In this document: piece by piece, positions 16,696 to 25,660 of the stretch
Numbering within the stretch: position 1 is the first letter of the stretch
How the letters are laid out: every line of letters starts with the position of its first letter
DNA from: Actinomycetota bacterium
GTDB lineage: Bacteria > Actinomycetota > Nitriliruptoria > Nitriliruptorales > Nitriliruptoraceae
DNA length: 40,362 nucleotides
NCBI GenBank assembly: GCA_019347575.1
Contig: JAHWKY010000038.1
Location: 1 to 40,362 of the forward strand
Direction of reading: 5' to 3'
Program-made: the position numbers and the translations under genes
Notes under the pieces: model-generated
What the model was told of the DNA's origin: nothing
The model's database searches: none
What the model saw: only the letters and a program-made list of their open reading frames with translations

Positions 16696-16701
16696 TATAA
16701 T
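16696..16701 (+). promoter_or_regulatory. Perfect TATAAT -10 box between divergent genes
   Basis: An exact TATAAT stands in a 17-base AT-rich patch of the 60-base divergent intergenic region, 15 bases before the GGTGGAGG ribosome site (16717-16724) of the SDR gene. No good -35 hexamer is visible at the right spacing, which suggests an activator-dependent promoter. The opposite strand reads TATGAT (16705-16700) and could serve the reductase gene. The core TATAATCATA is an imperfect palindrome and a possible operator. Confidence 0.5.
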
Positions 16702-16730
16702 CATAGTCCCCTACTTGGTGGAGGTGCGGG

Positions 16731-17498
16731 GTGGCGGAGAGAGCGGGCGGGCGGTTCCGTCTCGACGGGAAGGTGGCCATCGTGACCGGGGCGAGCTCGG
16801 GCCTCGGCGCCGACTTCGCCCGAGCCCTCGACTCCGCCGGTGCATCGATCGTCGTGGCGGCGAGGCGTGGCGAGCGACTGGAAGCGTTGTCGGCTGAGCT
16901 GCGCGACGCGCTGCCCGTCGTCTGTGACGTCGCCGACCCTGCTGATCGGGACCAGCTGGTCGCGGCGACCGTGGACCGCTACGGCACCGTCGACGTCCTG
17001 ATCAACAACGCGGGTGTGGCGCGGGTGAGTCCCGCACTCGAGGAGTCCGATGAGACCTTCAACGAGGTGATGGCGGTGAACCTCGTGGCGCCGTTCGCGC
17101 TCGCTCGACGCGTCGCCGCCGTCATGGTGGAGCGGGACGGGGGCAGCATCGTGAACGTCGCCTCCATCCTCGGTCTCGTCGGCGTCGGACAGATCCCCCA
17201 GGCCAGCTACGCCGCGAGCAAGGGTGGCGTGGTCAACCTGACCCGCGAGCTCGCCGCGCAATGGGCGCGCAAGGGCATCCGCGTGAACGCGATCGCCCCG
17301 GGTTGGTTCCCCAGCGAGATGACGACCGAGCTCTTCGAGAAGGAGCGAGGTCAGCAGTGGATGCAGCGGCGGATCCCGATGGGGCGACCTGGCGAGAACG
17401 GTGAGCTCGACGGGGCGCTGCTGTACCTGGCCAGTGACGCCAGCAGCTACGTGACCGGGCAGATCCTGGTCGTCGATGGTGGCTGGACCATCATCTGA
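16731..17498 (+). CDS. Short-chain dehydrogenase/reductase (SDR)
   Basis: A 255-residue classical SDR. The cofactor motif TGASSGLG is near residue 20, the stabilising NNAG near residue 90, the catalytic Ser145, Tyr160 and Lys164 (YAASK) are all present, and PGWFPSEMT follows the active site. Length is typical. GTG 16731 is preceded by a strong GGTGGAGG at 16717-16724. The arginine pair after strand 2 (AARRGERLEAL) favours NADP(H), but this is only an indication. It likely oxidises or reduces a hydroxy/keto intermediate of the catabolic locus. It ends the first region; a 154-base gap follows before the glycan operon. Confidence 0.88.
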   Translation: MAERAGGRFRLDGKVAIVTGASSGLGADFARALDSAGASIVVAARRGERLEALSAELRDALPVVCDVADPADRDQLVAATVDRYGTVDVLINNAGVARVSPALEESDETFNEVMAVNLVAPFALARRVAAVMVERDGGSIVNVASILGLVGVGQIPQASYAASKGGVVNLTRELAAQWARKGIRVNAIAPGWFPSEMTTELFEKERGQQWMQRRIPMGRPGENGELDGALLYLASDASSYVTGQILVVDGGWTII

Positions 17499-17652
17499 AC
17501 GAGGATCGTCTCAGCTAAGCCCGCGACGAACATCACCGACCGCGGCCTTGGCGTTGCTATCGGTCACTGGCGATGCGTCCGAACGCACGGCAGCCGTCGG
17601 TACTGAGCGAGGAATGCACGGAAGCTGGTGTTCCCAGGAGTTGGCGGGCCGC
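17499..17652. other. Intergenic leader of the glycan operon
   Basis: This gap separates the catabolic locus from the 13-gene operon and must hold or transmit the operon's promoter. I see a weak TTGGCG (17548-17553) without a matching -10, and a small stem TGCGT-CCGA-ACGCA around 17574-17588. Two ribosome-site-like sequences (GAGG near 17608-17611; AGGAG at 17636-17640) precede candidate ATGs at 17614 and 17653. No convincing promoter is visible, which may mean an alternative sigma factor. Confidence 0.4.
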
Positions 17653-20166
17653 ATGTCGAAGCCTTGCCGGGGAGTGCTTCGTTGGGGACGCGATGAGAGC
17701 GACGGGGGTCTGGACTTCGCCGGGGACGACGGCGTGAGCGGCCGCGTCACCGTCGACGGGAAGTTCTTTTCAGTCGCCAACGGGAGGTTCTCGTTTCGGG
17801 GCGTCACGTACGGCACCTTCCAGCGGCGCGAGGACGGGGCGTTGTATCCCGACCGCGACCGGATGAAGCGCGATCTGGCCGAGATCGCGGAGTCCGGCTT
17901 CACCCTGATCCGAACGTACGACAGCCCCCCCGATGACCTCCTCGAACTGGCCGCCGACTGGGGGCTGTACCTGTTGCCGCAGCCCTTCTTTCCCGACTGG
18001 CGCTACCTGGTCGGCCATTCGCGTCGCGACCTGCGCGAACTGAGGCGTCGTGCCGTCACCGAAGTCCGGCAGCAGGCGCGCCGACTCGCTGGCATCCCGC
18101 ACGTCTTGGGCCTGTGCCTGGGGAACGAGATCCCCGCTGATGCCCTTCGCTGGTACGGCGAGGAGCCGGTGCTCCGGGTCTTGCGGGAGCTGGCCGAGAC
18201 CGTCCGCGCCGAGGACCCCGGGCACCTCGTGACGTACGCGAACTACCCGACGACGGAGTACCTGTCGCTCGATTTTCTCGACTTCATGATGTTCAACGTG
18301 TTCCTCGAGGATCGAAGCGCTTTCCGTCGGTACCTGTCACGGCTCCAGCACCTCGCCGGCGACCGACCGCTGGTCCTCGGCGAGATCGGCATGCACGCCG
18401 GCAGCGGCCCAGTGGGCGAGCGGCAGCAGGCGCAGATGCTCGGGTGGATGCTGGAGACCGCGGTGGAGCGCGGGGTAGGGGGCACTTGTGTGTTCTCGTG
18501 GACGGATGACTGGTGGGTCGGCGGCCGCAAGGTCGAGGGCTGGCGGTTCGGCCTGACCCGTGAAGACCGCGCGGCGCGGCCAGCGCTTGACGTGGCGGGT
18601 GACTGGAACCGACGAACCGTGCGCGATCTCGACTTCGACTGGCCCTCGATCAGCGTCGTGGTCTGCGCGTACAACGCTGAGGCGACCCTCGATGAGTGTC
18701 TCCGGCACACCGTCGAGCTCGACTATCCCCGGTTCGAAGTCATGGTGATCGACGACGGCTCCGAGGACCGCACTGCTCAGATCGCGCGTCGTCACCCCTC
18801 GGTGCGGCTCGTCGAGATCGAGCATGCCGGTTTGGCCGTCGCACGCAACGAAGGGCTGCGGCATGCCACGGGCGAGATCGTCGCCTACCTCGACGCCGAC
18901 GCCTATCCCAGCCCCGAGTGGCCCTACTTCCTGGCGCTGGGCTTCGCAACGCGACGGGTCGGCGGCGTCGGAGGCCCGAACATCCCCCCATCAGACGATC
19001 CGCGCACCGCCCACCAGGTCGCACGCTCGCCCGGAGGGCCCGTGCACGTCCTGGTTTCGGACGAGTACGCCGAACACGTCCCTGGCTGCAACATGGCGTT
19101 CTGGAAGGACGTGCTCGAACAGGTCGGTGGCTTCGACCCGATCTACACCGCGGCTGGCGATGACGTCGACCTCTGCTGGCGTGTGCTGGACGCGGGTTGG
19201 GACATCGGCTTTCATCCCGCAGCCCTCGTCTGGCACCGTCGCCGCGGCAGCCTGCGTGCGTACCTGCGCCAGCAAAGGGGATACGGACGTAGCGAAGCGC
19301 TCGTCGAAAGCCGCCACCCGGACCGTTACACCCCCGCGGGGACGGCACGATGGACTGGTCGGATCTACTCCTCGTCGGCGCCCCCCCGTGGTCGTCAGCG
19401 TCTGTACCGCGGCGAGTACGGCACGGCCGCTTACCAGTCCGTGTATCGCGACGGCGGACATGCTGCCGATCTCGTTCACCAGGTCGGGCTGCCGGTCGCC
19501 GCAGCCCTGATCGCCACCGCTCCGGTTGCGCTCCTGCATCCCCTCGCCGCCGCCCCGGCTGCCGCAGCGGCGCTCTTTGCCATCGCGCTCTACGTGTACG
19601 ACGTGCTCCAGTGCGTCCCGCCGCGATCCATGCGTCGTGGCACCTGGTCGTTCCGAGCCGGCGTGGCCCTCATGCACGTGCTTCAGCCACTGGTGCGACA
19701 CTGGGCTCGGCGTCGCCACCGCCATGCCGCGCGCGCCGACCTGCCACCGCGTCTTCATGTCGCCGGGTCGGTCCAGAGGGGACGCGGCGGCACACTCGTG
19801 ATGCCTGCCGACGGGGCACGACAGGAGTTCGCCCGCCTACTTGTCGAGTCGCTGCGCAGCACCGGAGCGCGGATCGTCGCAGCGACCGCCTGGGAGCCGC
19901 GCGACGCACGGATCAGCACGTCCTGGTTCGTGCGCGGAGACCTGCTGACCAGCCTGCACGTCGAGGACTACTTCCAGGTCAGGATCCGTCCGACCCTGCG
20001 CTGGACGTGGCTCGCGGTCGCGCTGTGTGCCACTGTGGCAGCGAGCGCGGTTGTCCCGCTCGTAGGTGCGCTGCTCGGCTTGGCCGTGATCGCCGACGCG
20101 GTCACGGGACTGCTGCGACTCCGCCGGCTGGTGCCCAGGACGTTACGGATGTGCGCTGATGCCTGA
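17653..20166 (+). CDS. Glycoside hydrolase - GT2 glycosyltransferase fusion, membrane-anchored
   Basis: An 837-residue fusion. Residues about 30-310 form a TIM-barrel glycosidase of clan GH-A (GH2/GH5-like): FSFRGVTYGTFQ, then the putative acid/base Glu159 in LCLGNEIP and the nucleophile Glu244 in LVLGEIGMHAG. Residues about 330-560 are a GT2 glycosyltransferase with VVVCAYNAEATLDECL, VIDDGSEDRT, AYLDADAYPSPEW and AGDDVDLCWRV. Hydrophobic helices follow near 615-652 and 785-822. No export signal precedes the glycosidase. ATG 17653 is used (AGGAG 12 bases upstream); ATG 17614 and GTG 17734 are possible, the latter starting right at conserved sequence. Combining a hydrolase and a transferase suggests trimming or transglycosylation coupled to synthesis. 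First gene of the operon, overlapping the ABC exporter by 8 bases. Confidence 0.8.
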   Translation: MSKPCRGVLRWGRDESDGGLDFAGDDGVSGRVTVDGKFFSVANGRFSFRGVTYGTFQRREDGALYPDRDRMKRDLAEIAESGFTLIRTYDSPPDDLLELAADWGLYLLPQPFFPDWRYLVGHSRRDLRELRRRAVTEVRQQARRLAGIPHVLGLCLGNEIPADALRWYGEEPVLRVLRELAETVRAEDPGHLVTYANYPTTEYLSLDFLDFMMFNVFLEDRSAFRRYLSRLQHLAGDRPLVLGEIGMHAGSGPVGERQQAQMLGWMLETAVERGVGGTCVFSWTDDWWVGGRKVEGWRFGLTREDRAARPALDVAGDWNRRTVRDLDFDWPSISVVVCAYNAEATLDECLRHTVELDYPRFEVMVIDDGSEDRTAQIARRHPSVRLVEIEHAGLAVARNEGLRHATGEIVAYLDADAYPSPEWPYFLALGFATRRVGGVGGPNIPPSDDPRTAHQVARSPGGPVHVLVSDEYAEHVPGCNMAFWKDVLEQVGGFDPIYTAAGDDVDLCWRVLDAGWDIGFHPAALVWHRRRGSLRAYLRQQRGYGRSEALVESRHPDRYTPAGTARWTGRIYSSSAPPRGRQRLYRGEYGTAAYQSVYRDGGHAADLVHQVGLPVAAALIATAPVALLHPLAAAPAAAAALFAIALYVYDVLQCVPPRSMRRGTWSFRAGVALMHVLQPLVRHWARRRHRHAARADLPPRLHVAGSVQRGRGGTLVMPADGARQEFARLLVESLRSTGARIVAATAWEPRDARISTSWFVRGDLLTSLHVEDYFQVRIRPTLRWTWLAVALCATVAASAVVPLVGALLGLAVIADAVTGLLRLRRLVPRTLRMCADA

Positions 20167-22405
20167 CCAGCGCTCTCCCGTCGGAATCTGGGCCATCGCA
20201 CGCCGATACGTGCCGCGGGCGCTTCCGTACCTACGACCGTACCGTGGCCTGCTGGCCCTGACCGCGCTGCTGACCATGCTGGGCACGGCGATGATGCTGG
20301 CCGAACCGTGGCCACTGGCGTTCCTCGTCGACACGGTACTCACGGACGCCGAACCACCTGCACTCATCACGCGCCTCTTCGGCGCGGACAAGACACGGCT
20401 GATCCTCGTCGCGGTCGTGGCCGGCTTCGCGATCACGCTTCTGTCCAACGGGTTCCACGTGCTGACTAGCTACGTGCTGGTGCGCCTCGAGCAGCGCATG
20501 GTGCTCGACCTGCGCAGCGATCTGTTCGGCCACGTGCAGCGCCTGTCCCTGGCCTTCCACGACGACCAGCGCAAAGGTCGGCTGCTGTTCGCGATCAACG
20601 ACCAGGCCAGCGCTGTGGGTGACGTGCTCACATCGGTGATACCGCTCACGCAGGCCCTGCTCACCCTGGTGGGCATGCTGGTCATCGCGCTGAAGATCTC
20701 GCCCGCCTTGGCCTTGACCGCGCTTTCGGTGACGCCCTTGGTGTACCTCTCGACCGCGCTGTACGGCCGTCGGATCAGCCCATATCTACGGCACGTCCGG
20801 GGTCTCGAGGGCCGATCGATGTCGATCGTGCACGAGGCCATGTCGATGATGAAGGTCATCGTGGCATTCGGCCGCGAACGCTACGAGCATCATCGGTTCC
20901 GCGAGCAGGGTTCGGAAGCCGTCGACGGGCGCATCCGTGTCACGGTGGCCCAGACTGCGTTCTCCCTGGGCGTCAACGTCATCACCGCGGTCGGCACTGC
21001 GCTCGTGCTCGGTGTCGGGGCCCACCAGGTGCTCAGGGGCAATCTGACCGTCGGCGGCCTGCTGGTGGTCGTGTCCTACATCGCCTCGGTGTACAAGCCA
21101 CTGGAGCAGATCAGCACCACGGTCGCCCAACTCCAGGAGCGACTCATCACGCTCGAGGCGGCGGTGCGGCTGCTGGATCGCGTTCCCGACGTCGCCGACA
21201 GCCCCGACGCACAAGAGCTCGAGAAGGTCACGGGGCACGTCGGCTTTCGCGACGTGACCTACGCGTACCAAGGACGCAAGAACGCGCTGGAATCTGTGAA
21301 CCTCGACGTCGAAGCGGGCCATACGGTCGGCATCGTCGGTCACACCGGTGCCGGCAAGAGCACGCTGCTGGGTCTGATCCCGCGCTTCTTCGATGCCACG
21401 AAGGGCTCGGTGGAGATCGACGGGGTCGACGTCCGCCAACTCACGCTCGAGTCGCTGCGTCGACACATCAGCATCGTGCTCCAGGACCCACTGCTCTTTC
21501 GAGGTTCGATCGCGGACAACATCCGTTACGGCCGGCTCGACGCGTCGATGGACGAGGTCGTCCGCGCCGCGGAAGCGGCCAACGCCCACGAGTTCATCTC
21601 CGCGCTCGATGATGGATACGACACTGTGGTCGGGGAGGGCGGCACTAAGCTGTCGGGTGGCGAACGTCAGCGGATCTCGATCGCCCGGGCCTTTCTCCGC
21701 GACGCACCCATCCTGCTGCTGGACGAACCGACCTCGTCGGTCGACTCGCAGACCGAGGCGGTGATCCTCGATGCGCTGCAGCGCCTCACTTCCGGTCGCA
21801 CCACGTTCATGGTTGCACATCGGCTCTCCACACTGCGTCGCGCCGACCTGATCGTCGTCCTGGATCACGGCAGGGTCGTGCAGACCGGGACCCACGCGGA
21901 GCTCACCGTCGCCCAGGGTCCCTACCGGGACGTGTACGAGGTGCAGCACGGACTCGAACGGGCGGCCGCGCCGGTGTCTCCGGTAACGGTCGTCGACGCG
22001 GTCTCGGACTCGGTCGTGCGGTCGTCCAACGGCGACGGGGGCACGCCGCAGCGGCGAACGCCCAAGCGGCACCGGCAGCCACCCCGGCCGGTGCTTCCGA
22101 ACGGTGAGCGCAACAAACAACGGCCGTACCCGTCCAACGGTGTCCCGAAGCTGGACCTCAATGTCGCGTCAGCCGAGGACCTCGTATGTCTCCCCGGCAT
22201 CGGCCCCAAGCTGGCGCAAGAGATCGTCGCGCGCCGCGAGGAGATCGGTGGCTTCACCTGGGTGCGACAACTGCTGTGGGTCAGGGGCATCAGCGAAGCC
22301 CGGCTGGAGGAGCTAAGTCCTTACCTGGCTCCCGGGCCTCTCAAGCCGCCGGCTGCGGCGGCCGGCAACGGCACAGGTGAACCCGATGCGGGGGCGCCCG
22401 GATGA
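20159..22405 (+). CDS. MsbA-type ABC exporter with C-terminal helix-hairpin-helix domain
   Basis: A 748-residue half-transporter. Residues about 20-330 are the six-helix exporter domain; 350-600 the ATPase, with Walker A GHTGAGKST (near 394), Q-loop ISIVLQDPLLF, signature LSGGERQ (near 498), Walker B ILLLDEPTSSVD and H-loop MVAHRLST, all intact. A basic Pro/Arg-rich linker (about 620-662) leads to a ComEA-type helix-hairpin-helix unit: LDLNVASAEDLVCLPGIGPK, then EIVARREEIGGF and WVRGISEARLEELSPYL (about 665-725). HhH units normally bind DNA or mediate protein contacts, and are not part of ordinary exporters. Likely substrate: the glycan or glycolipid made by the operon. ATG 20159 overlaps the previous stop by 8 bases and the next start by 4. 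Confidence 0.87.
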   Translation: MPDQRSPVGIWAIARRYVPRALPYLRPYRGLLALTALLTMLGTAMMLAEPWPLAFLVDTVLTDAEPPALITRLFGADKTRLILVAVVAGFAITLLSNGFHVLTSYVLVRLEQRMVLDLRSDLFGHVQRLSLAFHDDQRKGRLLFAINDQASAVGDVLTSVIPLTQALLTLVGMLVIALKISPALALTALSVTPLVYLSTALYGRRISPYLRHVRGLEGRSMSIVHEAMSMMKVIVAFGRERYEHHRFREQGSEAVDGRIRVTVAQTAFSLGVNVITAVGTALVLGVGAHQVLRGNLTVGGLLVVVSYIASVYKPLEQISTTVAQLQERLITLEAAVRLLDRVPDVADSPDAQELEKVTGHVGFRDVTYAYQGRKNALESVNLDVEAGHTVGIVGHTGAGKSTLLGLIPRFFDATKGSVEIDGVDVRQLTLESLRRHISIVLQDPLLFRGSIADNIRYGRLDASMDEVVRAAEAANAHEFISALDDGYDTVVGEGGTKLSGGERQRISIARAFLRDAPILLLDEPTSSVDSQTEAVILDALQRLTSGRTTFMVAHRLSTLRRADLIVVLDHGRVVQTGTHAELTVAQGPYRDVYEVQHGLERAAAPVSPVTVVDAVSDSVVRSSNGDGGTPQRRTPKRHRQPPRPVLPNGERNKQRPYPSNGVPKLDLNVASAEDLVCLPGIGPKLAQEIVARREEIGGFTWVRQLLWVRGISEARLEELSPYLAPGPLKPPAAAAGNGTGEPDAGAPG

Positions 22406-24888
22406 GCCGGGCTCCCAGGATCGTCGTGCTCGGGATGATGACCAAGATGCCGGTCGCTGGGGTGGTGTGGCAGACCGTCCACTACCTGGTGGGCTTCCAG
22501 CGCCTGGGCTTCGACGTCTACTACGTCGAGGCCCACGCGCGGACGCCCTCGATGCTGATGGACGAGCGGAGCACCGACGGTAGCGAGGAGGCAGCCGCCT
22601 TCATCGATGGCGTCATGCGCCGCTTCGATCTTGCCGACCGGTGGGCGTACCAGGCGCTGCACAGCGACGGGCGTGTCCTCGGCATGGGCGCGGAGTCGTT
22701 GTCGCGGCTGTACCGCGATGCGGCGCTGGTCGTCAATCTGCACGGTGGCACCCTGCCTCGTGAGGAGCACGCCGCCTCGGGACGACTGGTGTTCCTCGAG
22801 ACCGATCCCGTCCTGCTACAGGTCGAGCTGCACAACGACGATCCCGATGCGATCGCCTACCTCGAGCCCCATACCGCCTTCTTCACGTTCGGGGAGAACT
22901 ACGGGACCGATCGCTCCAGGCTGCCGGTGTCGGACCGCTTCGAGTTCCGACCGACGCGCCAGCCGGTAGTCATGGAGTTCTGGCGTTCCGCGGCGACGAG
23001 CCGACGTCCCGTGTTCACCACGATCGCGAACTGGCAGCAGCAGTGGCGACGCTTCAAGTTCGACGGCGAGACCTACCACTGGGACAAGCGCCGCGAGTTC
23101 CTGAAGTTCCTCGACGTCCCGCAGCGCACCAAGGCGTCGTTCGAGCTGGCACTGGCTGGCTGCAGCGAGGCCGACCGCTCACTTCTGGAGCGCCACGGCT
23201 GGTCGGTTCGTGACGGGTACACGCTCTCGCTCGACCTCGACGCCTACCGCGACTACATCCAGGGTTCGGCTGCTGAGTTCACCGCCGCGAAGGACCAGAA
23301 CATCCGGTTCCGCTCGGGATGGTTCAGCGACCGCAGCGCCACGTATCTCGCCGCTGGCCGGCCGGTCATCACGCAGGACACCGGTTTTGGCGACGTGTTG
23401 CCGGTGGGTGAAGGCCTGTTCGCCTTCCAGTCGCTGGACGACGTCGCCGACGCAGTCGAGCAGGTGGCCGCCGCTCCCGCCCGGCATTCGCGGCGTGCAC
23501 GGGAGATCGCGCGCGAGAGTTTCGCGCACGATGTCGTCTTGGGGCGCCTGCTGGACGACCTCGATGTCCGGCCGCCGGCATCCACAGGACGTCCCGCGGC
23601 GACCCGGACCTTCCGAGATGCGCTGCGTCTCACCCCCCTCTCCCGTCGGCCCCTGACCCTGCCACCGCGTACCGTCGCGGAGGTTCTGGCGGCGCCGCTG
23701 CCACCACCCGGGCCCGCCTCGGACACCCACAACCCGGTCGTGAGCATCGTCGTGGTCACCCACAACCACCTGGCGGTCACGAGGCTGTGTCTCGAGTCCA
23801 TCCTCGCGCACTCGCGTGCAGTGCCGTTCGAGCTGGTGGTCGTCGACAACGCGTCGACCGACCTCACCGCGCCCTACCTGGAGGCGTTGGCCTCCCGTGA
23901 GCGGCGTGTACGCGTCATCCGCAACCAGACCAACGTCGGGTTCGCCTCCGCCGTCAACCAAGGGCTTGCGGCCGCGACCGCGAACCACCTGGTCGTGATG
24001 AACAACGATGTCGTGGTCGCGCCCCGCTGGCTGCTGGACCTGCGTCGACATCTCGCCGACGACGCTGTGGGGCTCGTGGGGCCGGTGACCAACCGTGCAG
24101 GCACCGCCGCCGAGATCCCGACCTCGTACGAGACCTTCGGTGATTTCGTGCGTTTCGCGACGCGCCGGTCACGGGAGCTGCGGGGCCAGAGCACCGACGC
24201 GGACATGCTCGCCCTGTTCTGCGTTGCGACCAAGCGAGAGGTCATCGAGCGTGTTGGGCCGCTCGACACCCGATTCGGCACCGGCCTCTTCGAGGATGAC
24301 GACCTCTGCCACCAGGTGCGCGCCGCCGGCTACGTGATCCGGCACGCCGAGGACGTCTTCGTACACCACTTCGGTGAAGCGTCGTTCGGTGATCTGTTCG
24401 CCGACGGCACCTACGCGCGGTTGTTCGAACGCAACCGGCGCTTGTTCGAGGAGAAGTGGGGCCTGCGCTGGCAGCCACACGGAAGACGCGACGACGGGGA
24501 TTACCAGGACCTCGTACGGAACACGCTCGCAACGGTCGCGGCTCTCACGCCACAGGACGCAAGGGTGGCCGTGCTGTCGCGCGGCGATGCCGCCTTCGTG
24601 GACTGCCCGCCACGGGTCATGTGTCATCTCCCTACGACGCGCTCAGGCACCTACGCCGGTCACCATCCGGCAGATGCGGACGAGGCGATCGAGGCGATCG
24701 AGTCCGCCCGCAGGGACGGGATCGAATACCTGGTCTTCCCTCGTGATTCGGCCTGGTGGCTCACTCACTACGACGGGCTGTCGGCGCATCTGCTGGAAGT
24801 CGCCACCCAGATCTCAGACGCCGATCACTGCACCGTCTACCGGCTCGATGCGGCACCAGGAGGTAGCCATGCCGACGAGAACGCCTGA
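22402..24888 (+). CDS. Multi-domain glycosyltransferase: GT-B-like + GT2 + 'HHPADS' domain
   Basis: An 828-residue protein. Residues about 1-395 form a GT-B-like region (VWQTVHYLVGFQRLGFDVYYVEA at the N terminus; SGWFSDRSATYLAAGRPV and QDTGFGDVLPVGEGLF near 305-335) that is paralogous to the proteins at 30930, 32611 and 33765. Residues about 445-690 are a GT2 domain (VVSIVVVTHNHLAVTRLCL, VVVDNASTDLT, NVGFASAVNQGL, MNNDVVV, FEDDDLCHQVRAAGY), of the rhamnosyl/galactofuranosyl-type. Residues about 720-815 form a small domain with SRGD, GTYAGHHPADADEAIEAIE, YLVFP and WWLTHYD, seen twice more in the 25657 protein. Two transferase domains suggest consecutive sugar additions. ATG 22402 overlaps the exporter stop; its end overlaps the sulfotransferase by 20 bases. 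Confidence 0.8.
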   Translation: MSRAPRIVVLGMMTKMPVAGVVWQTVHYLVGFQRLGFDVYYVEAHARTPSMLMDERSTDGSEEAAAFIDGVMRRFDLADRWAYQALHSDGRVLGMGAESLSRLYRDAALVVNLHGGTLPREEHAASGRLVFLETDPVLLQVELHNDDPDAIAYLEPHTAFFTFGENYGTDRSRLPVSDRFEFRPTRQPVVMEFWRSAATSRRPVFTTIANWQQQWRRFKFDGETYHWDKRREFLKFLDVPQRTKASFELALAGCSEADRSLLERHGWSVRDGYTLSLDLDAYRDYIQGSAAEFTAAKDQNIRFRSGWFSDRSATYLAAGRPVITQDTGFGDVLPVGEGLFAFQSLDDVADAVEQVAAAPARHSRRAREIARESFAHDVVLGRLLDDLDVRPPASTGRPAATRTFRDALRLTPLSRRPLTLPPRTVAEVLAAPLPPPGPASDTHNPVVSIVVVTHNHLAVTRLCLESILAHSRAVPFELVVVDNASTDLTAPYLEALASRERRVRVIRNQTNVGFASAVNQGLAAATANHLVVMNNDVVVAPRWLLDLRRHLADDAVGLVGPVTNRAGTAAEIPTSYETFGDFVRFATRRSRELRGQSTDADMLALFCVATKREVIERVGPLDTRFGTGLFEDDDLCHQVRAAGYVIRHAEDVFVHHFGEASFGDLFADGTYARLFERNRRLFEEKWGLRWQPHGRRDDGDYQDLVRNTLATVAALTPQDARVAVLSRGDAAFVDCPPRVMCHLPTTRSGTYAGHHPADADEAIEAIESARRDGIEYLVFPRDSAWWLTHYDGLSAHLLEVATQISDADHCTVYRLDAAPGGSHADENA

Positions 24889-25660
24889 TCCCATCATCGT
24901 GCTCGGGGCGCCGCGCTCGGGCACGACGTATCTGAGAGCGGTCCTGAACTCGCATCCCGACGTGTTCGTCTCGCACGAAACCCGAGTTTTCGTCTGGGCC
25001 CACCAGGCCCTGCGGGTGCTGCCCGAGGACCGCCAGGCGCTGCTGACGCATCGGGACCGTTTCGTCGATCACATCTCGGGAGTCGTCCGCGAGGCCATCC
25101 GCGACTTCTATTCCGGTCTGGCGCCGAAGGTGACCTATTGGGGCGACAAGAACCCGCACTACGCATCCCCGCGTCACCGCGGGTGTCTCGAAACCATCCA
25201 GGCGCTGTTCCCGGGCGCCAAGTTCCTTCACATCTACCGCGACGGCCGTGACGTCGTGACGTCGCTCATGCGCCGAGGATGGGCGGACTTCGAGGGTTCG
25301 CATCGCACCTGGGAGGGCCATGTGCGCGTCGCACGCGAGTTCGGAACCGTAGTGGGCGACGGTTCCTACTTCGAAGTGCGCTACGAGCAGTTCATCGCCG
25401 ACGACGAGGGGGTGGCTGGCCAGTTGTTCGAGTTCCTGGGCATCCCGATGCACCCGGCGACGCAGCAGTTCTGCCGCGACCAGACCCGGTCCCGTACGCC
25501 GCTGAGCGCGCCCACCACCGACGTTACGACGCTGGAGACGGCTGCGCCCAACGCGGCCTGGAACACGATGTTCGAAAGTGTCGCCGAGCGCGAACGCAGC
25601 CTGAGCCTGCTGGGTCCGACCTTGACAGAGTTGGGGTACCCGGTGCCCGAGAGGGGATGA
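24869..25660 (+). CDS. PAPS-dependent sulfotransferase
   Basis: A 263-residue sulfotransferase. The 5'-phosphosulfate loop is PIIVLGAPRSGTTYLRAVL near residues 8-26 and the 3'-phosphate motif IYRDGRDVVTSLM lies near residue 121; WGDKNPHY is also typical of bacterial carbohydrate/Stf-type enzymes. It should transfer sulfate from PAPS to a sugar or lipid hydroxyl in the cytoplasm. ATG 24869 has AGGAGG at 24858-24863, unusually strong inside the operon, and lies 20 bases before the previous stop. No PAPS synthesis genes (cysD/N/C) are present in the window, so the donor comes from general metabolism. Confidence 0.88.
   Translation: MPTRTPDPIIVLGAPRSGTTYLRAVLNSHPDVFVSHETRVFVWAHQALRVLPEDRQALLTHRDRFVDHISGVVREAIRDFYSGLAPKVTYWGDKNPHYASPRHRGCLETIQALFPGAKFLHIYRDGRDVVTSLMRRGWADFEGSHRTWEGHVRVAREFGTVVGDGSYFEVRYEQFIADDEGVAGQLFEFLGIPMHPATQQFCRDQTRSRTPLSAPTTDVTTLETAAPNAAWNTMFESVAERERSLSLLGPTLTELGYPVPERG

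Noticed and set aside
17476-17652. Start of the GH-GT2 fusion protein at an earlier codon (ATG 17476)
   Set aside because: This would begin inside the SDR gene and add about 60 residues of low-complexity, non-conserved sequence.
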